Below, in pieces: positions 7,894-16,924 of a DNA stretch of 64,000 bases; the first letter of the stretch is position 1, and each line of letters opens with the position of its first letter. The translations under genes and the position numbers were made by a program. This stretch comes from Anabaenopsis elenkinii CCIBt3563 (GTDB lineage: Bacteria; Cyanobacteriota; Cyanobacteriia; Cyanobacteriales; Nostocaceae), in contig NZ_CP063311.1 of assembly GCF_015245355.1 (NCBI RefSeq), forward strand, positions 3,074,468 to 3,138,467, in the 5' to 3' direction. The notes under the pieces are model-generated. The model worked only from the letters and a program-made list of their open reading frames with translations, ran no database searches and was not told the DNA's origin.

Positions 7894-9801
7894 TTAATTT
7901 CTTAGTAATCTTAAACCACTGAGTGTAACTAACACGGTGGAACCTTCGTGACCAATAACGCCAATGGGTAAGTTAATGTTGCCTAAAAAGTTACCGATTA
8001 ACAGTAATATAATGAAGCCTAGAGCTATAACTATATTCTGTTTGACAATGGAGTGCGATCGCCTACCTAATTCGATAGCTGTGGCTAATTTTTCTAATTT
8101 ATCCGCCATCAATACTATATCTGCGGTTTCCAAAGCTACATCACTGCCGGCTATACCCATAGCAATACCCACAGAAGCCTGGGCGAGGGCGGGAGCATCA
8201 TTAATGCCGTCTCCTACCATAGCCACAGTTTGGTACTCTTGTTGCAGCTGACGGATCACATTCAGCTTATCTTCAGGTAAGAGTTCTGCATACACTTGAT
8301 CAATACCCACAGTCTGGGCTACATTGTCAGCTGTGCGTTGATTGTCCCCGGTAATCATGACAATTTGCTCAACCCCTAAATTTCGCAAGCGAGTAATCAT
8401 AGATACAGCTTCTGGTCTAATTAGATCAGCAATGGCGATCGCACCTATGACCTGTTGAGCCAGTGCCACCCAAACCACAGTTTTACCGTGATTTTCCTGA
8501 GATTGCGCCCAGGTTTGTAAGTCCTCTGGGGACTGGATAACATATGGCTGTATAAAAGCTGTATTTCCCACACACACCTGTTGATGGTTGACAAAGCCGA
8601 CAATTCCCTGTCCAGGTATAGCTTGGACATCAACCCCACATTCCCAACCTGTACCAGCTGCCTGTACAATAGCCTTACCAATGGGGTGTTCAGAACAGGA
8701 TTCCAAGGCTGCCGCTATTTTTAATACTTGTGCTTCCGAATATTCACCCCTAGAAATTACCCCAGAAACTTGCAGATTACCTGTAGTTAAAGTACCTGTT
8801 TTATCAAAAGCAATGGCGCGAACCTTACCAATTTTTTCCAACTGCGCCCCATTCTTAAATAAAATCCCTTGTCGTGCACCATTAGCAATACCCGATAATA
8901 GTGTAGGCATAATTGCCGCCATCAGGGCACAGGGAGAAGCCACCACCAAAAAAGTCAGAGCACGATAAATAGTAACTTCCCAACTCCAACCCCAAATTAA
9001 CGGCGGTAGAAACACCAACAACACCCCACTGACCACAATTACCCGCGCATAGGTGCGTTCAAATTTCTCAATAAACTGTTGAGAAGGGGGTGCTTCCGTC
9101 TGTGCTTGTTCCACCAAACGAATCACACGCTGAATCAAACTGCTAGAGGGTGGTTTGTGTACCTGTAGATGCAAAGCGCCAAAACCGTTGAGAGTTCCGG
9201 CAAAAACCTCATCTCCCACCGACTTTTCTATAGGTAAAGACTCCCCTGTAATTGCTGCTTGATTCAGGCTACTATACCCAGAAATAATTATACCATCAGT
9301 AGGAATCAATTCCCCTGGTTTAACAATAATTTCATCACCTACCTTGAGTTGAGTAATAGGGAGCATTTCTGTTTCTCCCCCCAGTAAAACCCTCGCCGTA
9401 TCTGGTGTCAAACTCATCAAACCGCGGATACTCTTCTCAGTGCGACGCATAGCGTAACCTTCCAGTGCGCCACTAATAGCAAAGATGAGAATCAAAATTC
9501 CCCCATCAATAATTAGATAGTATTCCCCGCGCCACAAACCCAAACCAGCAGCACCCAGAGCAGCCACAATCATTAACAGATCAACATCTAATTCTTGTTC
9601 TTTAATTAGAGTTGTCAGACCCTCCCGGGCGCTATCATAACCACCAATCACATAAGCAGCGGGTAATAAGAGTAACGCCCATCCTAACCAATCAACAGAC
9701 AAAGCCAACCAACCCAAAAACAAAAATACACCACAAAACACAGCCGCCAAAGTATCGGAATGTTCCGCAGTAAATCTTGTGAAATCCCGAGAACTAACCA
9801 T
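7894..9801 (-). CDS. coaT: Cobalt-type (P1B-4) heavy-metal exporting ATPase
   Basis: A 635-residue P-type ATPase of the inner membrane that exports a divalent metal using ATP. It has the TGES actuator motif (about residue 187), the transmembrane metal-site motif SPC with Cys291 instead of CPC, the phosphorylation motif DKTGT with Asp333, a GDGINDAP hinge (about 530), and the C-terminal HEGSTVLVTLSGLRLL signature. SPC plus HEGxT defines the P1B-4 (Co2+-type) group, matching Synechocystis CoaT. There is no N-terminal CxxC metal-binding domain, also as in CoaT. It diverges from coaR across a 107-bp region with a perfect MerR-type dyad, so cobalt-dependent activation by CoaR is very likely. Zn2+ or Ni2+ as alternative substrate is less likely given the regulator. 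Confidence 0.92.
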   Translation of the reverse strand: MVSSRDFTRFTAEHSDTLAAVFCGVFLFLGWLALSVDWLGWALLLLPAAYVIGGYDSAREGLTTLIKEQELDVDLLMIVAALGAAGLGLWRGEYYLIIDGGILILIFAISGALEGYAMRRTEKSIRGLMSLTPDTARVLLGGETEMLPITQLKVGDEIIVKPGELIPTDGIIISGYSSLNQAAITGESLPIEKSVGDEVFAGTLNGFGALHLQVHKPPSSSLIQRVIRLVEQAQTEAPPSQQFIEKFERTYARVIVVSGVLLVFLPPLIWGWSWEVTIYRALTFLVVASPCALMAAIMPTLLSGIANGARQGILFKNGAQLEKIGKVRAIAFDKTGTLTTGNLQVSGVISRGEYSEAQVLKIAAALESCSEHPIGKAIVQAAGTGWECGVDVQAIPGQGIVGFVNHQQVCVGNTAFIQPYVIQSPEDLQTWAQSQENHGKTVVWVALAQQVIGAIAIADLIRPEAVSMITRLRNLGVEQIVMITGDNQRTADNVAQTVGIDQVYAELLPEDKLNVIRQLQQEYQTVAMVGDGINDAPALAQASVGIAMGIAGSDVALETADIVLMADKLEKLATAIELGRRSHSIVKQNIVIALGFIILLLIGNFLGNINLPIGVIGHEGSTVLVTLSGLRLLRN

Positions 9802-9836
9802 AATAACTTATTAATCACAATTCCCTCACCGTAAAC

Positions 9837-9868
9837 CTTGACATTACTGTTAATGTCAAGCCTAAAAT
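9837..9868 (+). promoter_or_regulatory. CoaR operator and divergent coaR/coaT promoter region
   Basis: A perfect inverted repeat with 10-bp arms (CTTGACATTA at 9837-9846 and TAATGTCAAG at 9851-9860) separated by 4 bp. Each arm contains a consensus -35 TTGACA, one on each strand. On the plus strand TTGACA (9838-9843) is followed by TAAAAT (9863-9868) at 19 bp spacing, the over-long spacer typical of promoters activated by MerR-family regulators. The -10 on the coaT side is less clear. Confidence 0.85.
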
Positions 9869-9908
9869 CGATAAAAACTACTTTGCGAACCTTTGCGTTT
9901 AAAAACAG

Positions 9909-11036
9909 ATGACCACCCTAACAATCAAAGAACTCACCCAAGCAGTAGGACAAGGGATAACCCCCCGGATGGTGAGACATTACCATCAACTAGGACTACT
10001 ACCACAACCACAGCGATCGCCAGGGAACTACCGCCTGTACACAGATAGAGATATAGTTAGACTGCAGCGCATAGTCGCCTTAAAAAACCAAGGCTTTCAA
10101 CTTAACCATATTCGTCAGATTTTAGAAATAGAACCAGAAACAGACAACAGCAAAAGCCTAACAGAGCAACTGCAAAAACAATATAGAGCTGTAATGCAGC
10201 AAATATCTCAACTCAGACAAACAGCCTCAGCATTAGAGAGCTTATTAGGACGCGATCGCCATTGTCAAATCATGCAAGCCGAAGTATTATCGCAACTCAA
10301 ACTGCTAGAAGTAGAAACCCAAGTAGGACTAGGAGAACTTAATCAACTGTGGAGTGGGTTAGATGCAGAAGTACATAATCATGCAGAAGCATTTACCGAG
10401 TCATTACAACGCATCCTTCCTGACCTGTCCGAGCGTTCGGAAATTGAACAACATTTAATAGCTCAACTAGTTTTAGCCTGTGGTGATGTGAGTTTAGTAT
10501 CCTTTGTCAAACTCAGTCCAGGTGCGATCGCCAGCAGTCGTAAAACTTTAAAAACCGGGTGTAAAATAGTCGTAGATATCCCCACAGTCGCCGCCGCCTT
10601 AGACCAGACCAGACTCACCCACCTAGGGTGTGAAATTATCACCTTAATTGACAACCCCCATATTACCACCGCCCCAGAAGCGGAAACAGAATTCTGGGAA
10701 CAGGACAAATGGCGGCAAAAACTTGCCCAAATTAGCAATAATAGTATATTAGTCATAGGCTACGCCCCCTCAGTCCTCTTAGAGACCTGTGAAGCCATCA
10801 AGCAGCAAAAAATCCAACCAGCCCTGATTGTAGGCTTACCCATAGGCTTTAGCCATGCTCCCGCTGCCAAACGCCGACTTATGGAACAACCGATACCATA
10901 CATTACCATAGAAGGAACCCTAGGAGGAGGCTTACTAGCGGCCACAGCCCTCAACTCCTTAGTAGAAACCTTAATCACCAAACCCCACTGCCACTGTCAT
11001 CTTACCGGAACTTGGCGGGAGCGTGAAAGCCCCTGA
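9909..11036 (+). CDS. coaR: CoaR: MerR-type regulator fused to a precorrin isomerase-like domain
   Basis: A 375-residue cobalt-responsive transcription factor. Residues 1-75 are a MerR helix-turn-helix (TPRMVRHYHQLGLLPQPQRS, RLYTDRDIVRLQRI), followed by a coiled coil (about 80-115). From about residue 195 it resembles CbiC/CobH precorrin-8X methylmutase: FVKLSPGAIASSRKTLKTGC, VDIPTVAAAL and ALIVGLPIGFSHAPAAKRRL. It ends with a Cys-His-Cys (CHCHL) motif that in Synechocystis CoaR is needed for cobalt sensing. Together with divergent coaT the identification is firm. The isomerase domain is thought to be a sensor rather than an enzyme. ATG 9909 gives the right MerR N-terminus. It is convergent with the uptake operon on its right. 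Confidence 0.93.
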   Translation: MTTLTIKELTQAVGQGITPRMVRHYHQLGLLPQPQRSPGNYRLYTDRDIVRLQRIVALKNQGFQLNHIRQILEIEPETDNSKSLTEQLQKQYRAVMQQISQLRQTASALESLLGRDRHCQIMQAEVLSQLKLLEVETQVGLGELNQLWSGLDAEVHNHAEAFTESLQRILPDLSERSEIEQHLIAQLVLACGDVSLVSFVKLSPGAIASSRKTLKTGCKIVVDIPTVAAALDQTRLTHLGCEIITLIDNPHITTAPEAETEFWEQDKWRQKLAQISNNSILVIGYAPSVLLETCEAIKQQKIQPALIVGLPIGFSHAPAAKRRLMEQPIPYITIEGTLGGGLLAATALNSLVETLITKPHCHCHLTGTWRERESP

Positions 11037-11089
11037 GAAGCAGCAACGCAGTTGCGTACTTAGTGCTTTAGACAGAGGTCAAAAAAATA

Positions 11090-12193
11090 TCAGTATCTGC
11101 GGCGCAAAATCAACCAACTAACAACCGGAGTTCCAATTAAAGCTGTCACAGAGTTGAGGGGTAAAACTAGCTGATTTCCTGGTAACTGAGACACCAAATC
11201 TGCAATTAAAGCCAAAATACCCCCCATGCTGGTTACAGCAGGTACTAATACCCGATGGTCTGAAGTATGAAATAAACTGCGACACAGGTGAGGAACAGAA
11301 ACACCTAAAAAAGCGATCGGACCACAAAAAGCCGTAATTGCCCCTGCTAAAATAGAAGCACTAGTAATCAACCAAAACCGAGTCGGTTGTACAGCTAAAC
11401 CCAGAGTACTAGCATAAGACTCACCTAGCAGCAGTGCATTTAAAGGTTTTGACAACAGAATAGCTATAACTAACCCCAAAACTACCACAGGCGCTAAAAC
11501 TAATATTTGCGTCCAGGTAACACCGCTAAAACTGCCAAAAGTCCATTGTATGTAAGTTTGGATATTATTAGTTTCACTAAATTGCAGCAAAATACTCACT
11601 AACGCACTTGTAGCATAGCCAAACAACAAACCTAAAATTAGCAGTTGCATTGTATCTTGAACACGCCGCGCTACTACTAAGACCAAGCCTAAAGTTAAAC
11701 CTGCGCCCAAACTTGCAGCCATCACCAAACTTAAATCACCTATTATACCTAAACTTTTGAATATTACACCCGCACCACTAGCACTTGCTGTCAGAACAAC
11801 TAAAGCCACCCCCAAACTAGCACCGGAACTAATTCCTAACACAAAAGGACCCGCCAAAGGATTTCTAAATAAAGTTTGCATTTGCAAACCACTCAGACCT
11901 AGAGCAACACCTGCTAAGGTAGCTGTTATGGCTTTTGGTAAGCGGAATTTGAGAATAATATTCGTCCATGTGGCTTTTTCTGGTTCTCCTCCTAGTAAGA
12001 TGATTAGAACTTGCTTTAGGGGTATATCTACAGAACCAAAAGCTAAATCTAGTAAGAAGGCGAAGATTAAAAATGTTAGTAAGGTGAGAAATATCAGGGA
12101 TTGCCGATTTATCTTTTTATGTCTAAGTAATTTAAGTTTCAATTTAACTAACCGCCAACTTCGCCAAGATAAGAATGAGATAATTTCACGCAT
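11090..12193 (-). CDS. FecCD/BtuC-type ABC transporter permease
   Basis: An integral membrane permease of 367 residues with about ten hydrophobic helices, of the FecCD/BtuC family that moves iron-siderophore, haem, cobalamin or related complexes across the inner membrane. Typical segments are KFRLPKAITATLAGVALGLSG, QTLFRNPLAGPFVLGISSGA, GPIAFLGVSVPHLCRSLF and a final PVVSWLILRRRY. The first 40 residues are basic and precede the first helix. It is the last gene of a minus-strand operon (receptor, ferredoxin-domain protein, binding protein, permease). The ATP-binding subunit expected next to it is absent; coaR begins the convergent unit directly beyond, so the ATPase must be supplied from elsewhere. 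One permease gene implies a homodimeric channel. Confidence 0.9.
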   Translation of the reverse strand: MREIISFLSWRSWRLVKLKLKLLRHKKINRQSLIFLTLLTFLIFAFLLDLAFGSVDIPLKQVLIILLGGEPEKATWTNIILKFRLPKAITATLAGVALGLSGLQMQTLFRNPLAGPFVLGISSGASLGVALVVLTASASGAGVIFKSLGIIGDLSLVMAASLGAGLTLGLVLVVARRVQDTMQLLILGLLFGYATSALVSILLQFSETNNIQTYIQWTFGSFSGVTWTQILVLAPVVVLGLVIAILLSKPLNALLLGESYASTLGLAVQPTRFWLITSASILAGAITAFCGPIAFLGVSVPHLCRSLFHTSDHRVLVPAVTSMGGILALIADLVSQLPGNQLVLPLNSVTALIGTPVVSWLILRRRY

Positions 12194-12224
12194 TATTATA
12201 AGTTTTTAGTCGGGACTTGAGTCC

Positions 12225-13421
12225 TCAAGTTAATTTGCGGTAATACACTAGCTGATGCTTGGGTAATATTTGGGGATGAAATATTTTGATTAAGTCAGAT
12301 AGAACTATGTCAGGGTTACTAATACCACTTTCCCAATAATCGTTTCCTTGATATTCGTTTAATTGGGCATCATTATTATATAGGTTGCCTGTTTTTACAG
12401 CTTGAAAAGCATTATAACGCTGATCTTCGTTTAATAAATCTTGTAAACTTTGCCAAGATTGACTAAAGTTAAGCCAGTAGTCAGCATTAGCCGCACGTTC
12501 CAAGACAACCTCAAAGGATAGGGGTAAACTCCCAGATGTGTTATCATCACTCCACAGATAATTTGCCCCAGCATCATTAAGATACTTGGCTACATAACTA
12601 TCTCCTGCTGGCATAAACCAAGTTCCTTGAAAGTTAAATCCCACAAATACAGTAGGACGATTGTTGACCAACTGAGTTTTTGCGGCAATTTCTTCATATT
12701 TACTCGCAATTTGATTAAACACTTTTTCGGCTTTTTCTTCTTGGTTGAAAAATAAAGCGGTGAATTTTATCCACTCGCTTCTTCCTAGTGGTGAATTTTC
12801 CATATATTCCGCATTAATCGCCACTTTTAACCCAGCATCTAATAGTTGGGGATAACTATCTGTTTGTGTATTTCCTACCGCATAGGTTGTAATTAACGCC
12901 GGATTTAATTCTAATATCTGCTCGATGTTGGTATTATTGTTTCTACCAACTTCTGTGATATTACCTGCTTTAATTCTCTCTACCACTTCCGGTGTATTAA
13001 CTTGCTTGAAATCTCTTACACCCAGGAGTTTATCTAGTAATCCTAATTTGGTAAAATGCGGTAAATGGGTAGTGGAAAGAGAGACAACAGAATCTACAGG
13101 TACTGTGATTACTTGGGTCTCTCTAAAGTTTTCTGGTACAGGGGCGCCACATTGAACTAATACATATTTGAAATCTCGATTGGCATCACGCCAAGGACTT
13201 TTAACAGTAACAACTTTGTAGGCTTTATGATATTCTACATCAAAACCTTGGGCGTAATTGATAGTAGCTTTGACAGGAAAATAATCAAGATTGGGATCAT
13301 ATGTTTGACCACAGGAGTTGATCAGATTAGGATGATTACAAGCAATAACTAAAGTAGCAACAAACAAAAATAAACACCCATAAAGGTTTATTATACGTCG
13401 AATATATTTGGCATAATTCAT
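12225..13421 (-). CDS. Periplasmic-binding lipoprotein of a FecB/BtuF-type ABC transporter
   Basis: A 398-residue substrate-binding lipoprotein. After a hydrophobic leader the lipobox LVIAC places the lipidated Cys at about residue 28, so it is anchored at the periplasmic face. The Peripla_BP_2 fold is visible in VSLSTTHLPHFTKLGLLDKL, EVGRNNNTNIEQILELNPAL and RSEWIKFTALFFNQEEKAEK. ATG 13421 is chosen because a longer start adds residues before a normal lipoprotein leader. It lies 31 bp upstream of the permease and downstream of the ferredoxin-domain gene, so it is the binding component of the same system. Iron or haem complexes are the usual ligands; a zinc or cobalt chelate is possible given the Zur-like box and coaR/coaT next door. 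Confidence 0.88.
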   Translation of the reverse strand: MNYAKYIRRIINLYGCLFLFVATLVIACNHPNLINSCGQTYDPNLDYFPVKATINYAQGFDVEYHKAYKVVTVKSPWRDANRDFKYVLVQCGAPVPENFRETQVITVPVDSVVSLSTTHLPHFTKLGLLDKLLGVRDFKQVNTPEVVERIKAGNITEVGRNNNTNIEQILELNPALITTYAVGNTQTDSYPQLLDAGLKVAINAEYMENSPLGRSEWIKFTALFFNQEEKAEKVFNQIASKYEEIAAKTQLVNNRPTVFVGFNFQGTWFMPAGDSYVAKYLNDAGANYLWSDDNTSGSLPLSFEVVLERAANADYWLNFSQSWQSLQDLLNEDQRYNAFQAVKTGNLYNNDAQLNEYQGNDYWESGISNPDIVLSDLIKIFHPQILPKHQLVYYRKLT

Positions 13422-13568
13422 ATTATTTACTCGATAAATGACAGATATCACAGAATTAATGAACCACAGATGAACACAGATGAATCTGCTTGAATAAATC
13501 CAGTATCCTTCCTCTTGTGTTTTCTTGTGTTTGTGTTCTCTGCTTGTCTGTGGTTCAATAAATCCAAG

Positions 13569-14441
13569 TTAATCCAACACAGGAGGGTAAGAATGTTCTC
13601 TCACCTGATTACCTTTTACCAAATGTTCCTCAACAATAGTCTGGGCTACATCAGGAGTAACACGAGTGTACCAACTCCTATCCTCAGAATTAAACACTAC
13701 TGGACCGAGTTTACAAACTTCCAAACAGCCAGATGTTCTGACTTCTATATCTAAACCTGCTTTCTCCACTGCTGTTTTTAAAGCTGTAAATGTAGGTTCC
13801 CATTTTCGAGAAGGAAGACAACGCCCGGAGGTACACACTGATATATAAGAACGCTTTAAAGGGTTGCGGGTAAATGGTATGGGTTTGGTTCCTAAGACGT
13901 AAATTTCCCGTAATTGTTCATACAGGGCTAATTTAGATAAATTAGGTTTACCTTCTGGTAATAAATTTTCATCTTCCACAAAGGGATTAGGTAAAAATAT
14001 GGTCATCACTTCGACATTTGCACCATTCCAAAATTTAATCCCCCAACTTCTGGGACTTCCTTGTGCGTTAAAGCGGCGATAAAATGCAGCGCGACTAACT
14101 TGACGCTGTTGTCTTAATTCCAATGGTGTTTTACATTCAGGACCACCTAAGCTGGGTTCAATACATAAGTGTAAATGCCAACCTTCAGCGGCTACTGTTA
14201 AATAACCATCATATAAAATACATAATTTAGGTGCAGCAGTAAATTCTAATTCTAATACACCACCTTCAGCAACGTGACCTACTCCTACTTGTTGCCAATT
14301 TTCCTGAAATAAGGTATAAAGTAGTGATGATAAGACATCGCTACTGGCATCAAAATCTTCATATTCAACTCTACCTCCTGAAAGCAAAGGTTCTGTTTTC
14401 ATCAGATTTAATGGTTTTACCCAAGGATTAAATTGAGTCAT
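13569..14441 (-). CDS. Two-domain protein with C-terminal thioredoxin-fold [2Fe-2S] ferredoxin
   Basis: A 290-residue soluble protein. The C-terminal ~95 residues start RSYISVCTSGRC and carry Cys203, Cys208, Cys239 and Cys243 in the C-x4-C ... C-x3-C arrangement of thioredoxin-like [2Fe-2S] ferredoxins (COG3411 type). The N-terminal 190 residues are an unassigned domain with beta-rich segments (GGVLELEFTAAPKLCILYDG) and two more cysteines. The gene is 23 bp behind the TonB receptor and precedes the binding protein, so it is part of the uptake operon. A reasonable inference is a cytoplasmic reductase that releases metal from the imported chelate, but nothing in the sequence proves this. Confidence 0.75.
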   Translation of the reverse strand: MTQFNPWVKPLNLMKTEPLLSGGRVEYEDFDASSDVLSSLLYTLFQENWQQVGVGHVAEGGVLELEFTAAPKLCILYDGYLTVAAEGWHLHLCIEPSLGGPECKTPLELRQQRQVSRAAFYRRFNAQGSPRSWGIKFWNGANVEVMTIFLPNPFVEDENLLPEGKPNLSKLALYEQLREIYVLGTKPIPFTRNPLKRSYISVCTSGRCLPSRKWEPTFTALKTAVEKAGLDIEVRTSGCLEVCKLGPVVFNSEDRSWYTRVTPDVAQTIVEEHLVKGNQVREHSYPPVLD

Positions 14442-14464
14442 AGGATTTGCTTGTGACTAAATTT

Positions 14465-16459
14465 TTAGAATGTTGAACTCAAACCAACTTGAAAAACTCT
14501 ACCTGCGTCAGGGAAACCAGGAAATAGCTGATAGCGTTGGTTGAAAATATTATCTACACTACCATTAAGTACAAGGTTATCACTCAGGGAAATTCGCAGT
14601 TTAGTATCAAAGGTGGTATAACCAGATAAAAATTCTGTGTTGGTATTATTGGTAGGATACCCACTCAGGGAATGCATGAGAAATGCTAAATATAGGCCTT
14701 GAGCATTTTCATAGGATATTCCCGCATTTAAACTATTTGCACCTGCAAAACGCAACTCTTTACCTACTTCAGCAGGATTGGTACTTTCTAAAATGCGCGG
14801 GTCATTGAGGGTATAATTGGTAAAGGCAAATATATTCTGGGCTAGTTGCACATTTAATGCTGCTTCGATTCCTCTGGTACGCACTAAGTCAATATTTTCA
14901 AAACTGGATATGGGACTACGACGAATAAAAGCAATATTATCTGATTGAGTATTTTGGAAAAATGTTAAGCGCAGTAAACCAAAATCACCAAGTTTCTGAT
15001 CGATCCCAATATCATAACTATTGCCTTTTTCGGGTCTTAAATCGGGATTCCCTACAAAAGTCGCACCTTGAGCAAATAACTGAAATAGGGTAGGTACACG
15101 GAAATTTCTGATGTAGTTAACTCTGAGGGTGGTGGAATCAGATAATCCTAGTTTGGCTCCGATACTTGGTGATGTAAAGGAACCATTGGCTAAACTGTTG
15201 AAATCTTGGCGTAAACCTAAGTTAACACCGAGTCCAGGTGTGACATCTACCTCATATTTAGCAAATAATGCACCTTGACTAATGCTGTCGTCATAACTAA
15301 ATGTTCTGCTATTATCAGCCAAATTTAAACTACTATTAGTTGCTGATACATTGCGGTAATCAAACCCATAAACTAAAATCTGATTGTTGGCAAGTTTCCA
15401 ACTGTGCTGTGTTTGGATACCATAGGAATTCTGTCTGTTGTCTCTTTGGTTTGTGGGACTATCAAACCTTGTATTGAGAAAGTCTGTGTAAATCTTGGCT
15501 GTTAATAGGGAATCTTTTCCTTCTGCTAGCTGAGAGTTCCAAGTTAAATCAAGTAAAACCTGGTCGGTGTATTTGCGATTATTAGGAGTTAAGGAATTGA
15601 AAAATCCTTGTCCTCCTTGAGGTTCAGGAATTGCTACTCCTCCTGAGACTCCCTGATTTTTCCCTAAATATAAACTAGAAAGGGTTAAAGTATTTCTGTT
15701 TCCTAAATCTGCCTCTAATTTGACATTAAAATTATTGAAAAGAACATCATCATTTTCCCTTGTCCCCTGAAAATTAGCTTCGGGAATGGAAAAAGGATAA
15801 TTATTCTGGGCTTGGGTGCGATTATAACCTAAAACCCAAGATATATTACCCAACCTACCACTATTTTGAATAGTTTGCTGATTTAATCCGTAGGCGCCCA
15901 GGGTAACTCCGGACTGGGTGGTGATTTTCTCTGTGGGACGACGAGTAATAATACTAATCACTCCCCCAATTGCATCGGAACCATATAAAGTAGAACCACC
16001 ACCGGGTAAAACTTCTACTCTTTCTATATTGTTGGTGGTAATTTCTGAAAGGTCAAAACCACCAGAACCTAAATTATTTATTGGTCTACCGTCAAGTAAA
16101 ATTAAAACTTGTTCAGTCCTAGAACCGCGAATAAATTGACCGCTTAATGCACCAACTCCTGTCCCCACTGTACCATCACTCAAAACACCGGGGAGGAATC
16201 GTAGGGCTTCTTTGACTGTGCGCGCACCTTTGGCTTCTATTTCTTCTTGGGTAATTACATACACTGGACGTGTAGAATCTTGAACTGTTCCATCACGGCG
16301 CAGGGGAGAAGATACTGGCTGATTTAAGAGTTTATCGATGACCGTCAGTTCAATATCAGCTTCTGGTTCTGAAGCTATGACATATTCTGTTGATAAAATT
16401 AAATAATTTGTATTTAAAATTAGTAAGTTGAGCAAACAACACCTGTAAAACTTATACAT
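14465..16459 (-). CDS. TonB-dependent outer-membrane receptor
   Basis: A 664-residue outer-membrane receptor. After a hydrophobic leader ending near residue 30, the plug domain (about residues 55-175) shows PVYVITQEEIEAKGARTVKE, ALRFLPGV, QFIRGSRTEQVLILLDGRPI and the IERVEVLPGGGSTLYGSDAI signature. The rest is a 22-strand-type barrel with many alternating aromatic strands, ending GRVFQVGLSSTF, with the terminal Phe expected for BAM insertion. It resembles the BtuB/siderophore receptor group. It heads a four-gene operon and is preceded by a 230-bp leader and a Fur/Zur-like box overlapping the promoter, so metal-repressed expression is likely. The ligand is unknown. Confidence 0.9.
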   Translation of the reverse strand: MYKFYRCCLLNLLILNTNYLILSTEYVIASEPEADIELTVIDKLLNQPVSSPLRRDGTVQDSTRPVYVITQEEIEAKGARTVKEALRFLPGVLSDGTVGTGVGALSGQFIRGSRTEQVLILLDGRPINNLGSGGFDLSEITTNNIERVEVLPGGGSTLYGSDAIGGVISIITRRPTEKITTQSGVTLGAYGLNQQTIQNSGRLGNISWVLGYNRTQAQNNYPFSIPEANFQGTRENDDVLFNNFNVKLEADLGNRNTLTLSSLYLGKNQGVSGGVAIPEPQGGQGFFNSLTPNNRKYTDQVLLDLTWNSQLAEGKDSLLTAKIYTDFLNTRFDSPTNQRDNRQNSYGIQTQHSWKLANNQILVYGFDYRNVSATNSSLNLADNSRTFSYDDSISQGALFAKYEVDVTPGLGVNLGLRQDFNSLANGSFTSPSIGAKLGLSDSTTLRVNYIRNFRVPTLFQLFAQGATFVGNPDLRPEKGNSYDIGIDQKLGDFGLLRLTFFQNTQSDNIAFIRRSPISSFENIDLVRTRGIEAALNVQLAQNIFAFTNYTLNDPRILESTNPAEVGKELRFAGANSLNAGISYENAQGLYLAFLMHSLSGYPTNNTNTEFLSGYTTFDTKLRISLSDNLVLNGSVDNIFNQRYQLFPGFPDAGRVFQVGLSSTF

Positions 16460-16690
16460 TAAATTCCTCTCTATAAATATGGTTGTGAATTAGATTGGTT
16501 CCAAAGTGGCGTTGATTAATCATGGAAACAGATAAACTCTTGTTTGCATGGATGAGTTTTTTGATATGCAAATTCAGCACCACAAAATACTTTTATGTAG
16601 CAAAAAGGTTTATTTCCACACATCATCCCAATGACGCTGAACTTACCCCCAAAGTTCAGGTGTTAAATGTTATGTTTTGGATGGAAAGTC
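16460..16690 (-). promoter_or_regulatory. Long untranslated leader of the uptake operon with a stem-loop
   Basis: About 230 bp separate the promoter from the receptor start codon. The leader contains a perfect 7-bp hairpin (TGAACTT/AAGTTCA, 16638-16658). I looked for a cobalamin riboswitch and found no convincing B12 box or core helices. A regulatory leader or a small RNA is possible; this is only positional inference. Confidence 0.35.
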
Positions 16691-16691
16691 A

Positions 16692-16730
16692 ATGATAATG
16701 ATTATTATTCTAATACGAGTGCTTTGTCAA
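16692..16730 (-). promoter_or_regulatory. Fur/Zur-like box overlapping the uptake-operon promoter
   Basis: TGATAATGATTATTA (16693-16707) matches the cyanobacterial Zur palindrome TGATAATNATTATCA at all but one position and also matches about 15 of 19 bases of the classical Fur box. On the minus strand a consensus -35 TTGACA (16730-16725) is followed after 17 bp by TAATAA (16707-16702), so the box covers the -10 region. Binding of the repressor there would block transcription of the receptor operon. Iron versus zinc cannot be decided from the site alone. Confidence 0.7.
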
Positions 16731-16924
16731 TACAAAAAGGTCAGAAAAGTATGATGGAGATTACAGCCTAAAGTCCTCAAAGCAGGATACATAAGGGTAA
16801 GAGAGATTAGATTAAACTCCTGACTAATCTGACTTGCCTGTTTGTAGAAGTGACAATAATATTGTGGGGATAAGCCTAAAAGCACTTTATCTTAATACAT
16901 TTAATAGTATAAGATCCATAGAGT

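Noticed and set aside
16460..16690. Cobalamin riboswitch upstream of the TonB receptor
   Set aside because: GCCACTT on the minus strand resembles part of a B12 box, but the surrounding conserved core and paired helices were not found.
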